Source: Galbitalea sp036266835
GTDB lineage: Bacteria > Actinomycetota > Actinomycetes > Actinomycetales > Microbacteriaceae
DNA length: 64,000 nt
Assembly: GCA_036266835.1 (NCBI GenBank)
Contig: DATAXD010000001.1
Location: 1-64,000, forward strand
Reading direction: 5' to 3'
In this document: positions 51,295 through 60,901 of the stretch, piece after piece
Numbering within the stretch: position 1 is the first letter of the stretch
How the letters are laid out: the number at the start of each line of letters is the position of its first letter
Program-made: the position numbers and the translations under genes
The notes under the pieces: generated by a model
Database searches by the model: none
Told to the model about the DNA's origin: nothing
Seen by the model: only the letters and a program-made list of their open reading frames with translations

Positions 51295-54021
51295 GTGACG
51301 GTAAATGATCAGGACCCGTACTCGGTGAATCACATCGACAGGGACCCTGAAGAAACCGCCGAGTGGAACGACTCCCTGGAGGCGGTGGTCGAGGAATCGG
51401 GACATGAGCGCGGTCGCGACATCATGCTCAGCCTGCTGAAGAAGTCGAAGGACCTGCACCTGGGCGTGCCGATGGTTCCTACGACCGACTACATCAACAC
51501 CATCGCCCCGGAGAACGAACCGGACTTCCCCGGCAACGAAGACATCGAGCGCCGATACCGCGCCTGGTTGCGCTGGAACGCCGCAATCACCGTCCACCGC
51601 GCCCAGCGTCCGGGAATCGCCGTCGGCGGTCACATCTCCACCTACGCGTCATCCGCGACACTTTACGAAGTCGGTCACAACCACTTCTTCCGGGGACAGA
51701 ACCACGAGGGTGGCGGCGACCAGATCTTCTATCAGGGCCACGCCTCCCCCGGTATGTATGCACGCGCATTTCTCGAGGGCCGGCTCGGCCCGGAGCAGCT
51801 GGACGGATTCCGGCAGGAGAAGTCCCACGCCGCAGGCGGGCTCTCGTCCTACCCGCATCCGCGCCTGATGCCGGACTTCTGGCAGTTCCCCACGGTCTCG
51901 ATGGGCCTCGGCCCGATCAACGCGATCTACCAGGCCCAGCTCAACCGCTACCTCACCAACCGCGGCATCAAGGATGTCGGCGACGCCCGCGTCTGGGCGT
52001 TCCTGGGCGACGGCGAGATGGACGAGGTCGAGAGCCGGGGGGCGTTGCAGCTCGCTGCGAACGATGGCCTCGACAACCTCACCTTCGTGATCAACTGCAA
52101 CCTGCAGCGCCTCGACGGCCCGGTTCGCGGCAACGGCAAGATCATTCAGGAGCTCGAGAGTTTCTTCCGCGGCGCCGGCTGGAATGTGATCAAGGTCATC
52201 TGGGGTCGTGAGTGGGACGACCTGCTCGCCAAGGACACGACCGGCGCGCTCGTCAATCTGATGAACCGCACTCCGGACGGCGACTACCAGACCTACAAGG
52301 CCGAGAACGGCGCCTATGTGCGCGAGAACTTCTTCGGTCGCGACCCCGTCGTCGCGGAGATGGTCAAGAGATACACCGATGACCAGCTGTGGGCGCTCAA
52401 ACGCGGCGGCCACGACTACGAGAAGGTCTACGCGGCATTCAAGGCGGCGAGCGAGCACACAGGTCAGCCGACCGTGATCCTCGCGAAGACCATCAAGGGT
52501 TACGGCCTCGGTCCGTCGTTCGAGGGCCGCAACGCGACCCATCAGATGAAGAAGCTGTCGCTGAGCGATCTCAAGCAGTTCCGCGATGCCATGCAGATCC
52601 CGGTGACGGATGCCGTGCTCGAGGCGAATCCGTACCTGCCGCCGTACTACCACCCCGGTGAGGGCGACGAGGCGATCCAGTACCTCCAGGAGCGCCGACG
52701 CGCGCTTGGGGGCTACATTCCGGAACGTCGTTCGAAATATACCCAGATCACGCTGCCGGATGAGGCCTCCTACGCGATCGCAAAGAAGGGTTCTGGATCA
52801 CAGAACATCGCGACGACGATGGCGTTCGCGCGACTCCTGAAGGATCTCCTGAAGGCGCCCGGCTTCGGCAACCGGATCGTTCCGATCATCCCGGATGAGG
52901 CGCGCACGTTCGGCATGGACGCGTATTTCCCGACGTCCAAGATCTACAACCCCAACGGTCAGCACTACACCTCCGTCGACCGCGAGCTGCTGCTGGCCTA
53001 CAAGGAGAGCCCGCAGGGCGCCATCATCCATGTTGGCATCAACGAGGCGGGCGGATTCGCGTCCTTTACCAGCGTGGGCACGTCCTACGCGACGCACGGG
53101 GAGCCGCTGATTCCCGTCTACGTCTTCTACTCGATGTTCGGATTCCAGCGCACCGGCGACGCGATGTGGGCCGCGGGTGACCAAATGGCGCGCGGCTTCA
53201 TCGTCGGAGCGACTGCGGGTCGCACGACCCTTACCGGTGAGGGTCTGCAGCATGCCGACGGCCACTCCATTCTGCTGGCGTCCACCAATCCGGCCGTGGT
53301 CGCGTACGACGCGGCATACGGCTACGAGCTCGGCCACATCGTTCGGGACGGCCTAAAGCGGATGTACGGCGGCGAGCACCCGGATCCCAACGTCATGTAC
53401 TACCTCACGGTGTACAACGAGCCGATCCAGCAGCCCGCGGAGCCTGACAACCTCGATGTCGAAGGTCTGTTGCGCGGCATTTACCGCCTTTCCGAGGGCA
53501 AGCCGGACGGCGTCAAAGCCCAGCTGCTGGCATCCGGCGTCGCCGTGCCGTGGGCACTGGAAGCACAGGAACTGCTGGCGAACGACTGGAACGTCTCAGC
53601 GGATGTCTGGAGCGTCACCTCGTGGACGGAGCTGCGTCGGGATGGCCTCGCGGCCGACGAGCACAACTTCCTCAATCCGTATGAGGAACCGCGAGTGCCG
53701 TACGTCACGACGAAGCTCCACGATGCGAAGGGGCCGTTCGTCGCGGTGACCGACTTCATGCACGCCGTGCCCGACCAGATCCGCCAGTTCGTGCCCGGCG
53801 ACTTCGCGACACTGGGTGCAGACAACTTCGGATTCTCGGACACTCGCGCCGCGGCACGTCGCTACTTCAAGATCGATGCTCCCTCGCTCGTCGTCCGTAC
53901 GCTCGAGTCGCTCGCAAAGCGTGGCGAGATCGACAAGCTCGTCGTCGGGGCCGCCATCGAGAAGTACCGCCTGCTCGATGTCACCGCCGGAACCACCGGT
54001 GTTGCCGGAGGCGAAAGCTAA
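51295..54021 (+). CDS. aceE: Pyruvate dehydrogenase E1 component, homodimeric
   Basis: ThDP-dependent E1 of 908 aa. The ThDP motif is GDGEMDEVESRGALQLAANDGL with the N-terminal half of a transketolase fold, NCNLQRLDGPVRGNGKI the family signature, and TGEGLQHADGHS in the pyrimidine domain. GTG 51295 with AGGAAGAGG upstream gives the usual N-terminus (NDQDPYSVNHIDRDPEETAEW). A TAGAAT at 51203-51208 may be the -10. No aceF is adjacent; the E2/E3 partners probably include the sucB and lpdA type proteins. The FasR-like gene follows after 6 bp. Confidence 0.95.
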   Translation: MTVNDQDPYSVNHIDRDPEETAEWNDSLEAVVEESGHERGRDIMLSLLKKSKDLHLGVPMVPTTDYINTIAPENEPDFPGNEDIERRYRAWLRWNAAITVHRAQRPGIAVGGHISTYASSATLYEVGHNHFFRGQNHEGGGDQIFYQGHASPGMYARAFLEGRLGPEQLDGFRQEKSHAAGGLSSYPHPRLMPDFWQFPTVSMGLGPINAIYQAQLNRYLTNRGIKDVGDARVWAFLGDGEMDEVESRGALQLAANDGLDNLTFVINCNLQRLDGPVRGNGKIIQELESFFRGAGWNVIKVIWGREWDDLLAKDTTGALVNLMNRTPDGDYQTYKAENGAYVRENFFGRDPVVAEMVKRYTDDQLWALKRGGHDYEKVYAAFKAASEHTGQPTVILAKTIKGYGLGPSFEGRNATHQMKKLSLSDLKQFRDAMQIPVTDAVLEANPYLPPYYHPGEGDEAIQYLQERRRALGGYIPERRSKYTQITLPDEASYAIAKKGSGSQNIATTMAFARLLKDLLKAPGFGNRIVPIIPDEARTFGMDAYFPTSKIYNPNGQHYTSVDRELLLAYKESPQGAIIHVGINEAGGFASFTSVGTSYATHGEPLIPVYVFYSMFGFQRTGDAMWAAGDQMARGFIVGATAGRTTLTGEGLQHADGHSILLASTNPAVVAYDAAYGYELGHIVRDGLKRMYGGEHPDPNVMYYLTVYNEPIQQPAEPDNLDVEGLLRGIYRLSEGKPDGVKAQLLASGVAVPWALEAQELLANDWNVSADVWSVTSWTELRRDGLAADEHNFLNPYEEPRVPYVTTKLHDAKGPFVAVTDFMHAVPDQIRQFVPGDFATLGADNFGFSDTRAAARRYFKIDAPSLVVRTLESLAKRGEIDKLVVGAAIEKYRLLDVTAGTTGVAGGES

Positions 54022-54027
54022 CTCGCC

Positions 54028-55260
54028 GTGGCGCCGAAAACGAAGGCACAAACGCTCGCGTGGCTGCGAACCATCTCCGGTGAGTTGTCCACCGCGACCC
54101 TGAAGCGCCTCGAAGACACGTTGCCCTGGTACGGCGACATGCCACCCGGTCGGCGTTCTGCTGTTGGACTTGTCGCTCAGGCAGGTATCACGTCGTTCAT
54201 CAGCTGGTTCGACGACCCGAAGTCGACGCCGTGGATCGCTGCGGATGTCTTCGGCGCGGCTCCCCGAGAGTTGCTTCGCTCGGTGAGCCTCACGCAGACC
54301 CTGCAGCTCATCCGCATCACCGTGGAGGTCGTCGAGCAGCGGGTCACCGGCGACGATGACGTGCTGCGGGAGGCCATCCTGCTGTATTCGCGAGAGATCG
54401 CGTTTGCGGCTGCAGACGTCTATGCCCGAGCAGCCGAGGCGCGGGGGCTGTGGGATGCACGCCTCGAGGCCCTCGTCGTCGACTCGATTCTCTCGGGCGA
54501 GTACGACAACGAGCTGCCGTCGCGCATCGCCGCCCTCGGCTGGAACGGCCATGGCGAAGTGTGCGTGCTCGTCGGCACGACACCCCGAGTGCTGGATGTC
54601 GACCAGCTGCGCCGAACCGCTCGCCATCTCGACGCGGACGTGCTGATCGGCGTGCAGGGCAACCGACTCGTACTCGTCATCGGACGCGCGGAGCCCGCGC
54701 CAGCAGAAGACGACGACTCCAAGCCACCTCTGCCGTTTCTCGACATCGCCAAGCAACTGGAGCCGGGATTCGGCCCCGGTTACCTGGTGCTCGGACACGA
54801 AGTGCCCACCCTGGTCGACGCATCCAAGAGCGCCCGCGCAGCGCTCGCGGGATTCGCCGTCGCGCGATCCTGGCGCAACGCTCCACGCCCCACTCTCGCG
54901 GATGACCTGCTCCCCGAGCGCGCATTCGCCGGCGACTCGCTCGCGCGTTCGACGCTCATCAACCGCATCTACAAGCCGCTCCAAGCCCACTCCACCGAGC
55001 TGCTCGCTACCCTGTGGTGCTACCTCGACAACGGTCGTTCGCTCGAAGCCACGGCACGTGAACTGTTCGTGCACCCGAATACCGTCCGCTACCGCCTCAA
55101 GCGCATCAGCGAGGTCATCGGATGGGATGCGACCGGCGCGCGCGAAGCACTCATCCTGCAGTCCGCTCTGATCATTGGCTCGATCGCCGAACCGGATGCG
55201 GCGCGCAGGATCGTCGGAAAGCCCGACCAGGCCCGCGCAGATCAGAAGGGATCGCAGTGA
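54028..55260 (+). CDS. fasR: PucR-type transcriptional regulator, FasR-like
   Basis: Regulator of 410 aa. The N-terminal ~270 residues form a GGDEF-derived/unknown sensing region, and the C-terminal HTH_30 is in LDNGRSLEATARELFVHPNTVRYRLKRISEVIGWD. In Streptomyces a protein of this type beside fabD-fabH-acpP-fabF (FasR) activates that operon. The name here rests on family and position, though three genes separate it from fabD. GTG 54028, 6 nt after aceE, so likely cotranscribed with aceE. Overlaps the next gene by 4 nt (GTGA). Confidence 0.8.
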   Translation: MAPKTKAQTLAWLRTISGELSTATLKRLEDTLPWYGDMPPGRRSAVGLVAQAGITSFISWFDDPKSTPWIAADVFGAAPRELLRSVSLTQTLQLIRITVEVVEQRVTGDDDVLREAILLYSREIAFAAADVYARAAEARGLWDARLEALVVDSILSGEYDNELPSRIAALGWNGHGEVCVLVGTTPRVLDVDQLRRTARHLDADVLIGVQGNRLVLVIGRAEPAPAEDDDSKPPLPFLDIAKQLEPGFGPGYLVLGHEVPTLVDASKSARAALAGFAVARSWRNAPRPTLADDLLPERAFAGDSLARSTLINRIYKPLQAHSTELLATLWCYLDNGRSLEATARELFVHPNTVRYRLKRISEVIGWDATGAREALILQSALIIGSIAEPDAARRIVGKPDQARADQKGSQ

Positions 55261-56282
55261 TCAGCAACCAGTGGAAGCTCGTGCGACGCCCGGTAGGTCT
55301 GCCGGACTCCGCGGACTTCTCCTACGCAGGCGTTGAACTCACTCCCCTGGCGCCCGGCGAGGTGCGGGTCGCCAACGAATTCCTCTCGGTTGACCCGTAC
55401 ATGCGTGGGCGAATGAATGACATGGAGTCCTACATTCCGCCGTTCGAGCTCGGCAAGACAATGCTCGGCGGAGCAGTGGGAACAGTCATCGAGTCGAACT
55501 CCCCCGACTTGGCGGTCGGCGATCTCGTGGAGCACATGTTCGGCTGGCGCGACGTCGCGCAGGGCAAGGCCGCCGGTTTCACGAAACGCGATCGGATCGC
55601 GGGACAACCGACATCCGTTTATCTCGGCGCGCTTGGCGTGCCGGCGCTCACCGCGTGGATCGGGCTTTTCGTCATAGCGAAAATGCAAACTGGCGAATCA
55701 GTATTCATCTCGGGCGCCGCCGGTGCGGTGGGCACCGCCGCCGGGCAGCTCGCGAAGCTGCACGGGGCATCCCGCGTGATCGGCAGCGCGGGCAGCGCCG
55801 AGAAGGTGGCGAGGATCACCGAACGCTACGGCTACGACGTGGCCTTCAACTACAAGGACGGCAAGATCTCCCGACAGCTCGCCGCCGCCGCGCCGGACGG
55901 CATCGATGTCTACTTCGACAACGTCGGAGGCGATCACCTGGAAGCCGCGATCTTCTCGATGAACCGCGGAGGTCGCGCCGCCATCTGCGGCTCGATCTCG
56001 AGCTACAACGCGGAGTCAATGCCGCCAGGGCCGCGCAACCTCTGGATGCTGACCACGAAGAGCCTCACGCTCGAGGGCTTCACCATTCCCAGCCTGCTGC
56101 AGCACGCCGGCGCCTTCGCGAAGGAAGTCGCTCCGCTCGTCGCATCCGGCGACTTCGTCTTCGATGAGACGATCGTGGATGGCATCGACCACAGCCTCGA
56201 TGCGTTCCTCGGGCTGATGCGAGGTGAGAACACCGGCAAGATGCTGGTGCGAATCGAGCAATGGGTCGAGGGTTCGTCGTAG
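55257..56282 (+). CDS. NADP-dependent MDR oxidoreductase (leukotriene B4/2-alkenal reductase type)
   Basis: Zinc-independent medium-chain reductase of 341 aa. LSVDPYMRGRMNDMESYIPPFELG is the signature of the 2-alkenal/15-oxoprostaglandin reductase group, and the NADP fold is VFISGAAGAVGTAAGQLAKLHG. DVYFDNVGGDHLEAA follows. Probably reduces alpha,beta-unsaturated carbonyls. GTG 55257 overlaps the regulator's stop (GTGA). Confidence 0.9.
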   Translation: MISNQWKLVRRPVGLPDSADFSYAGVELTPLAPGEVRVANEFLSVDPYMRGRMNDMESYIPPFELGKTMLGGAVGTVIESNSPDLAVGDLVEHMFGWRDVAQGKAAGFTKRDRIAGQPTSVYLGALGVPALTAWIGLFVIAKMQTGESVFISGAAGAVGTAAGQLAKLHGASRVIGSAGSAEKVARITERYGYDVAFNYKDGKISRQLAAAAPDGIDVYFDNVGGDHLEAAIFSMNRGGRAAICGSISSYNAESMPPGPRNLWMLTTKSLTLEGFTIPSLLQHAGAFAKEVAPLVASGDFVFDETIVDGIDHSLDAFLGLMRGENTGKMLVRIEQWVEGSS

Positions 56283-56291
56283 GTTCGAGTC

Positions 56292-56801
56292 ATGGACCGT
56301 ACCAGACCGCGCCGCGACCGGGATGAGCGCACAACCATCACCGAAATGCTCGAGTTCTATCGGGCGACGATGCTCATCAAGTGCGAAGGACTTGATCACG
56401 CGCAGTTGAACCAGCCGTTCCCGCCCACGACGATGACGCTGGCGGGGCTGCTCAAACACAGCGCAATGGTCGAGGACATGTGGATCACCAGGCGATTTGC
56501 CGGGAGTCCGTTGCCTGAGCCGTGGGCCAGCGCACCCATCGACGAGGACGAAGACTGGGAGTGGCACAGTGCATCCAGCGATTCGCCAGAATATTTGCGC
56601 GAGTTGTATGCCGCCGCGACTGCGAGAACGGATGCCGCGATCAGGGACATCCCGCTCGACACCGTTGCCCCCACGCCCGACCACTTCGGCAACGAGTGGA
56701 ACCTGCGGTGGGTGCTGCTTCACCTCATCGAGGAGACCGCCCGGCACTCGGGGCACGCCGATCTCATCCGCGAGTCGATCGACGGTTCAGTCGGGGTGTA
56801 A
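56292..56801 (+). CDS. DinB family protein (DUF664), second copy
   Basis: DinB/YfiT-type four-helix protein of 169 aa. Candidate metal His are in LAGLLKHSAMVEDMWITRR and LLHLIEETARHSGHADLIRES. Related to the protein at 32322-32906 but distinct. ATG 56292 is 9 nt after the previous stop, so it is probably in the same transcript. Substrate unknown. Confidence 0.85.
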   Translation: MDRTRPRRDRDERTTITEMLEFYRATMLIKCEGLDHAQLNQPFPPTTMTLAGLLKHSAMVEDMWITRRFAGSPLPEPWASAPIDEDEDWEWHSASSDSPEYLRELYAAATARTDAAIRDIPLDTVAPTPDHFGNEWNLRWVLLHLIEETARHSGHADLIRESIDGSVGV

Positions 56802-56819
56802 CCAGCGCCGAACGACGGC

Positions 56820-58481
56820 CTAGCGGCACTCGGGGTCCCTCTTCGGAACGGTTCCGTGCAACAGGTACGCATCGACGGTCGAATCGATGCACAGGTCGCC
56901 GCGGTTGTAGGCCGTGTGCCCCTGCCCGTGCAGAGTGATCAGGTGCCCTCCGTCGAGTTGGTCGGCGAGGTCTCGGGCGCTCGCGTACGGCGTTGCGGGA
57001 TCCCCCGTCGTACCGAGTACGAGGATCGGGCCTGTGCCCTTTGCGCTGGGCGGATTCGGAAACGGCGACGGACCGTACTTCCACCCGCTGCACACCAGGT
57101 CACCGTACGCGTCGTAGATTCCGAGGATCGGCGCGACCTTCTTCAACTCCGTCGCTTCGCGCCGATCGAACGGGATGTCCACACTCGGACCCTCCTCCAG
57201 ACATCCGATTGCCAGGTGTGCGAGGTCGCCATTGTTGTCATAGGTACCGTTTAGGTTGCGATCGTTGTAGTCGTCAGCGAACTGGAACGCGATCGTCGGA
57301 TCGCCGTCTTCGACCTGCGCAAACATCTCGGTGAGCTTCGACCAGTCATCCGGGTCGTACAGCGAGTCGTCGATCGCTGTCGCGAGCGAGGCTGCGTCGA
57401 GAACTCGACCGTCCTTTGCGACCAGCGGATGCTTATCCGCCCCGGCCAGGAACCCCTCAACCCGCCGCTTCGCGTTGGCAAGGGTGGAATCGAACGGGCA
57501 GCGGAGCAAGCCGACGGTGGCGCTCACATTCGTCTGGCAGCTCTCCAGGTAGTCGACCAGCGCATCCTCGAAGCCGACCGCCTGAGCCACGGTCGAGACG
57601 TCGGCGGGATCGACAGCGTAATCCCCGGCGGGCACATCATCCGGCGTCGGCTGATAATCGAGTCCCCACGGGTCGTCCGCTCCGTCGAGAACCATCTTCC
57701 CCACGCTCTGCGGAAACAGGCCCGCGTAGATGGTTCCGAGGAACGTTCCATAGGAATAGCCCAGGTAGTTGAGCCTGGTGTCCCCGAGCGCGGAGCGGAT
57801 GAGGTCCATGTCCTCCGCCGCGCTGACGGTATCGATGTGTCCGAGCACGGGACCGGTGTTCTTGTCACACGCGGCGGCGAGCGTGCGAGCTTTCTTCTCC
57901 TCATTCGCAATCCACTTCGTGGTTCCGATCGCCGCCGTATTCACGCCGTAGAGATACGTGTCCTGGTCTTTGTTGTCGAAGCAGGTCACCGGAGCCGAGG
58001 CACCGACACCGCGCGGGTCGAAACCGATGACGTCATAGTGGGCAGCAATGGCCCTGTCGACGACTCCGTCGACTCCCTCCTCGACGAAATCCACGCCTGA
58101 CCCGCCGGGCCCGCCCGGGTTGACCAGCAGATCACCAGTGGGCGTGCCGGTCGCCGGATGCTTGATGAGGGCGAGACTGATCGATTGGCCAGTGATCTTT
58201 TGCCAGTTGACCGGTGCCTTGATCGTCGTGCACTGAAAGTGAACGTGGCACGGCGTCCACACGGGCTTCTGACCGTAATAGGCGTCAAGTGCCCCACCCC
58301 GGTGAGGCCGGAGCGACGCAATCGAAATGCCCTTGTAGTTCGAACCATCCGGCCCGGCGCTGCCCGAAAGTACGCCGCTGCATCCGGCGAGTGAGCTGGC
58401 CGCGATGATTGCGATGACGCCCCGAATTGCACGCGAACGCTGGAGCCGGACGCGATCGCGCGCCGACGTCATCTGGGCCAT
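56820..58481 (-). CDS. Lipoprotein alpha/beta-hydrolase, tripeptidyl aminopeptidase type (TAP)
   Basis: Exported hydrolase of 553 aa. The signal is a lipobox ASSLAGC (Cys ~34), so membrane anchored outside. The nucleophile elbow is GYSYGTFLG, the oxyanion region VNPGGPGGSG, and the C-terminal TAP-like domain contains the catalytic His in GQGHTAYN and Asp earlier (LGTTGDPATP). Likely cleaves peptides or esters. ATG 58481 follows TAGCGT by 6 nt; an internal ATG three codons later is possible. Confidence 0.9.
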   Translation of the reverse strand: MAQMTSARDRVRLQRSRAIRGVIAIIAASSLAGCSGVLSGSAGPDGSNYKGISIASLRPHRGGALDAYYGQKPVWTPCHVHFQCTTIKAPVNWQKITGQSISLALIKHPATGTPTGDLLVNPGGPGGSGVDFVEEGVDGVVDRAIAAHYDVIGFDPRGVGASAPVTCFDNKDQDTYLYGVNTAAIGTTKWIANEEKKARTLAAACDKNTGPVLGHIDTVSAAEDMDLIRSALGDTRLNYLGYSYGTFLGTIYAGLFPQSVGKMVLDGADDPWGLDYQPTPDDVPAGDYAVDPADVSTVAQAVGFEDALVDYLESCQTNVSATVGLLRCPFDSTLANAKRRVEGFLAGADKHPLVAKDGRVLDAASLATAIDDSLYDPDDWSKLTEMFAQVEDGDPTIAFQFADDYNDRNLNGTYDNNGDLAHLAIGCLEEGPSVDIPFDRREATELKKVAPILGIYDAYGDLVCSGWKYGPSPFPNPPSAKGTGPILVLGTTGDPATPYASARDLADQLDGGHLITLHGQGHTAYNRGDLCIDSTVDAYLLHGTVPKRDPECR

Positions 58482-58487
58482 GAGGAC

Positions 58488-58493
58488 ACGCTA
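58488..58493 (-). promoter_or_regulatory. -10 hexamer of the TAP hydrolase gene (leaderless)
   Basis: TAGCGT on the minus strand, 6 nt before ATG 58481. Confidence 0.45.
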
Positions 58494-58576
58494 GCCCACC
58501 AACCCGACGGAGGGTTTCTCCAACGAATTCCGCAATGTTTGGGACGAAATGCACAGCGCCGACCAGCGGATGTTGG

Positions 58577-58582
58577 CAGACT
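58577..58582 (+). promoter_or_regulatory. -10-like hexamer of fabD
   Basis: CAGACT, 6 nt before the GTG start at 58589; the same hexamer precedes the VOC gene. Confidence 0.35.
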
Positions 58583-58588
58583 GTACGA

Positions 58589-59506
58589 GTGATTGTTGTC
58601 GTTGCGCCCGGCCAGGGCTCGCAAACTCCCGGGTTTCTTGAGCCGTGGATGGCCGAACCGAAGTTCAAGGATCACCTGAAGGCGATCTCCGACAGCGTCG
58701 GAATCGACCTGGTGAAGCACGGCACGACGAGCGATGCCGACACCATCCGCGACACCGCGATCGCGCAACCGCTCATCGTCGCTGCGGGACTACTCGCGCT
58801 GCAGGGACTGGTCGCCGATCGTGAGAGGCTCGACGTCGACGGGACAGCCGGACACTCCGTCGGCGAAATCACGGCAACCGTCGTGTCCGGAATCCTCAGC
58901 GAAGAAGAAGCCCTGCGATTCGTGAAACAGCGCAGCCGGGGCATGGCGGATGCCGCCAAGCTGCACAAGACCGGAATGAGCGCGGTCATCGGAGGCGACG
59001 AGGCGGCTCTGCTCGCCAAACTCAAGAAGTTGGGCCTCGAACCGGCGAACTTCAACGGAGGCGGTCAGATCGTCGTCGCGGGTGCTCTGCCCGCGCTCGG
59101 CCAGCTGTCCGAGGATCCGATCCCTGGTTCGCGGGTCATCCCGTTACAGGTTGCCGGTGCCTTCCACACCCACTACATGGAACCGGCGATCGAGCCGCTG
59201 CACGAAGTTGCCGCGTCGATCTGGGCCGCCGACCCGATTTTGCCGATTTGGACAAATCGGAATGGCGATCTGATCGAAAGCGGTACGACATTCGTTGACC
59301 TCATGGTCGGCCAGGTTTCGTCGCCGGTACGGTGGGATCTGACGATGGCGTCGCTGGAGGCGGCTGGAGTCTCGGGAATTGTCGAACTGGCACCCGCGGG
59401 TGCGCTCGTCGGTCTGGCCAAACGGGCGCTCAAGGGTGTTCCAACGGTCGCAATCAAGACGCCGGACGACCTCGCCGCGGCGCACGACATGATGAATGGC
59501 AACTAA
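58589..59506 (+). CDS. fabD: Malonyl-CoA:ACP transacylase
   Basis: Loads malonyl groups onto ACP for fatty acid synthesis. The 305-aa protein begins IVVVAPGQGSQTPGFL and has the nucleophile in GHSVGEITA and the catalytic His in AFHTHYMEP. GTG 58589 is chosen as the family start; an upstream in-frame ATG at 58535 is unlikely. It overlaps fabH by 11 nt (or ends 4 nt before a second fabH start at 59511). Confidence 0.94.
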   Translation: MIVVVAPGQGSQTPGFLEPWMAEPKFKDHLKAISDSVGIDLVKHGTTSDADTIRDTAIAQPLIVAAGLLALQGLVADRERLDVDGTAGHSVGEITATVVSGILSEEEALRFVKQRSRGMADAAKLHKTGMSAVIGGDEAALLAKLKKLGLEPANFNGGGQIVVAGALPALGQLSEDPIPGSRVIPLQVAGAFHTHYMEPAIEPLHEVAASIWAADPILPIWTNRNGDLIESGTTFVDLMVGQVSSPVRWDLTMASLEAAGVSGIVELAPAGALVGLAKRALKGVPTVAIKTPDDLAAAHDMMNGN

Positions 59507-60515
59507 CTCAATGACTCCCCCGACTCTCAAGCAGGCCGACGGCCCGAAATACACCCGCATCTACAGTTACGGCGCCGCGCGCGGCGAGAATCTGGTGCCC
59601 AACAACGACCTCGTCGGTCCGATCGACTCCAGCGACGAGTGGATCCGCCAGCGCACCGGCATCATCACCCGGGCACGGGCAGCGAAGGACACATCGGCTC
59701 TCGACTTGGCGACGGACGCGGGACTCGAGGCGATCGAGAAGTCGGGCGTTGCCGCATCCGACATCGACCTGGTGATTGTCGGCACCGTGAGCAATACCCG
59801 TGTGACCCCCTCGATTTCTGCCATCGTCGCCGAGCGGGTGGGGGCGAATCCCGCTGCTGCCTATGACTCAAATGCGGCCTGTGCGGGGTTCAGCTACGCA
59901 GTAACGCAGGCGGATGCACTCATTCGCGCTGGCGCGGCGAAGTACGCGCTGGTGATCGGTGCGGAGAAGTTGTCCGAATTCGTCGATCCGACCGACCGAT
60001 CGATTTCATTCATCCTGGGCGACGGTGCCGGTGCTGTCGTCATCGGGCCGAGCGAGACGCCAGGCATCGGCGCGCCGGTGTGGGGTTCGGACGGCTCCAA
60101 AGCGACTGCTGTCGAAATGAATCGGACGCTGACCGAAACGCGACTCGACGGAGCCGCCTGGCCGACCCTGCGCCAGGACGGCCCGGTGGTATTCCGCTGG
60201 GCGGTCTGGGAAATGGCCAAGGTGGCCAAACAGGCTCTCGAGGTGGCCGGCGTCACGGCGGCCGACCTTGCCGCATTCGTTCCGCACCAGGCGAACATGC
60301 GCATCATCGACGAGCTGGCCAAGCAGCTTAAGCTCCCGGACACCGTAATTATCGCGCGTGACATCGAGACGACGGGCAATACTTCCGCCGCATCCATTCC
60401 GCTGGCGACGCATCGGTTGCTCCAAGAGCATCCGGAACTCAGCGGCGGCCTCGCCCTGCAGATCGGATTCGGAGCGGGACTGGTTTTCGGCGCGCAGGTC
60501 GTAGTTCTGCCATAA
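59496..60515 (+). CDS. fabH: Beta-ketoacyl-ACP synthase III
   Basis: Condenses an acyl-CoA starter with malonyl-ACP. The 339-aa protein has Cys in SNAACAGFSYAV, His in FVPHQANMRI and Asn in TTGNTSAASIP. In actinobacteria FabH often uses branched starters, giving iso/anteiso chains; this is family knowledge. ATG 59496 overlaps fabD; ATG 59511 is an alternative. Confidence 0.94.
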   Translation: MATNSMTPPTLKQADGPKYTRIYSYGAARGENLVPNNDLVGPIDSSDEWIRQRTGIITRARAAKDTSALDLATDAGLEAIEKSGVAASDIDLVIVGTVSNTRVTPSISAIVAERVGANPAAAYDSNAACAGFSYAVTQADALIRAGAAKYALVIGAEKLSEFVDPTDRSISFILGDGAGAVVIGPSETPGIGAPVWGSDGSKATAVEMNRTLTETRLDGAAWPTLRQDGPVVFRWAVWEMAKVAKQALEVAGVTAADLAAFVPHQANMRIIDELAKQLKLPDTVIIARDIETTGNTSAASIPLATHRLLQEHPELSGGLALQIGFGAGLVFGAQVVVLP

Positions 60516-60560
60516 CCAATAAGCTATTCAACGGTCATCACGCCCCTAAGGAGATAAGAA

Positions 60561-60809
60561 ATGGCATTGTCCACCGAAGAAGTCCTCGCAGGACTCGCCG
60601 AGCTCATCAACGATGAGACCGGAATCGCAACTGACACGGTCGAGCTGGACAAGTCCTTCACCGACGACCTCGACATCGACTCCATCTCGATGATGACGAT
60701 CGTCGTGAACGCCGAAGAGAAGTTCGATGTGAAGATTCCTGACGAAGAGGTCAAGAACCTGAAGACGGTCGGAGACGCCGTCAGCTTCATCACAGCAGCA
60801 CAGAGTTAG
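60561..60809 (+). CDS. acpP: Acyl carrier protein
   Basis: Protein of 82 aa carrying acyl chains on 4'-phosphopantetheine at Ser41 in DDLDIDSISMM. The third residue after D-S is Ile instead of the usual Leu. Strong AAGGAG at 60549-60554. Two hairpins follow the stop (60814-60870), probably protecting the abundant acpP mRNA. Confidence 0.95.
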   Translation: MALSTEEVLAGLAELINDETGIATDTVELDKSFTDDLDIDSISMMTIVVNAEEKFDVKIPDEEVKNLKTVGDAVSFITAAQS

Positions 60810-60813
60810 TTGG

Positions 60814-60870
60814 GCGCGCCGCCGCTGCGGCGCGCTGAGTTCCCGCGACGTACACGCCGACGCGGGAACT
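60814..60870 (+). promoter_or_regulatory. Twin hairpins between acpP and fabF
   Basis: Hairpin A GCGCGCCGC / GCGGCGCGC with a 4-nt loop (60814-60835), 4 nt after the acpP stop. Hairpin B AGTTCCCGCG / CGCGGGAACT with a 13-nt loop (60838-60870). No T-run, so partial attenuation or RNA processing/stability is more likely than full termination. Confidence 0.6.
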
Positions 60871-60901
60871 CGCTGAGCCTTGAACGAGTTGAGAACACGT
60901 A

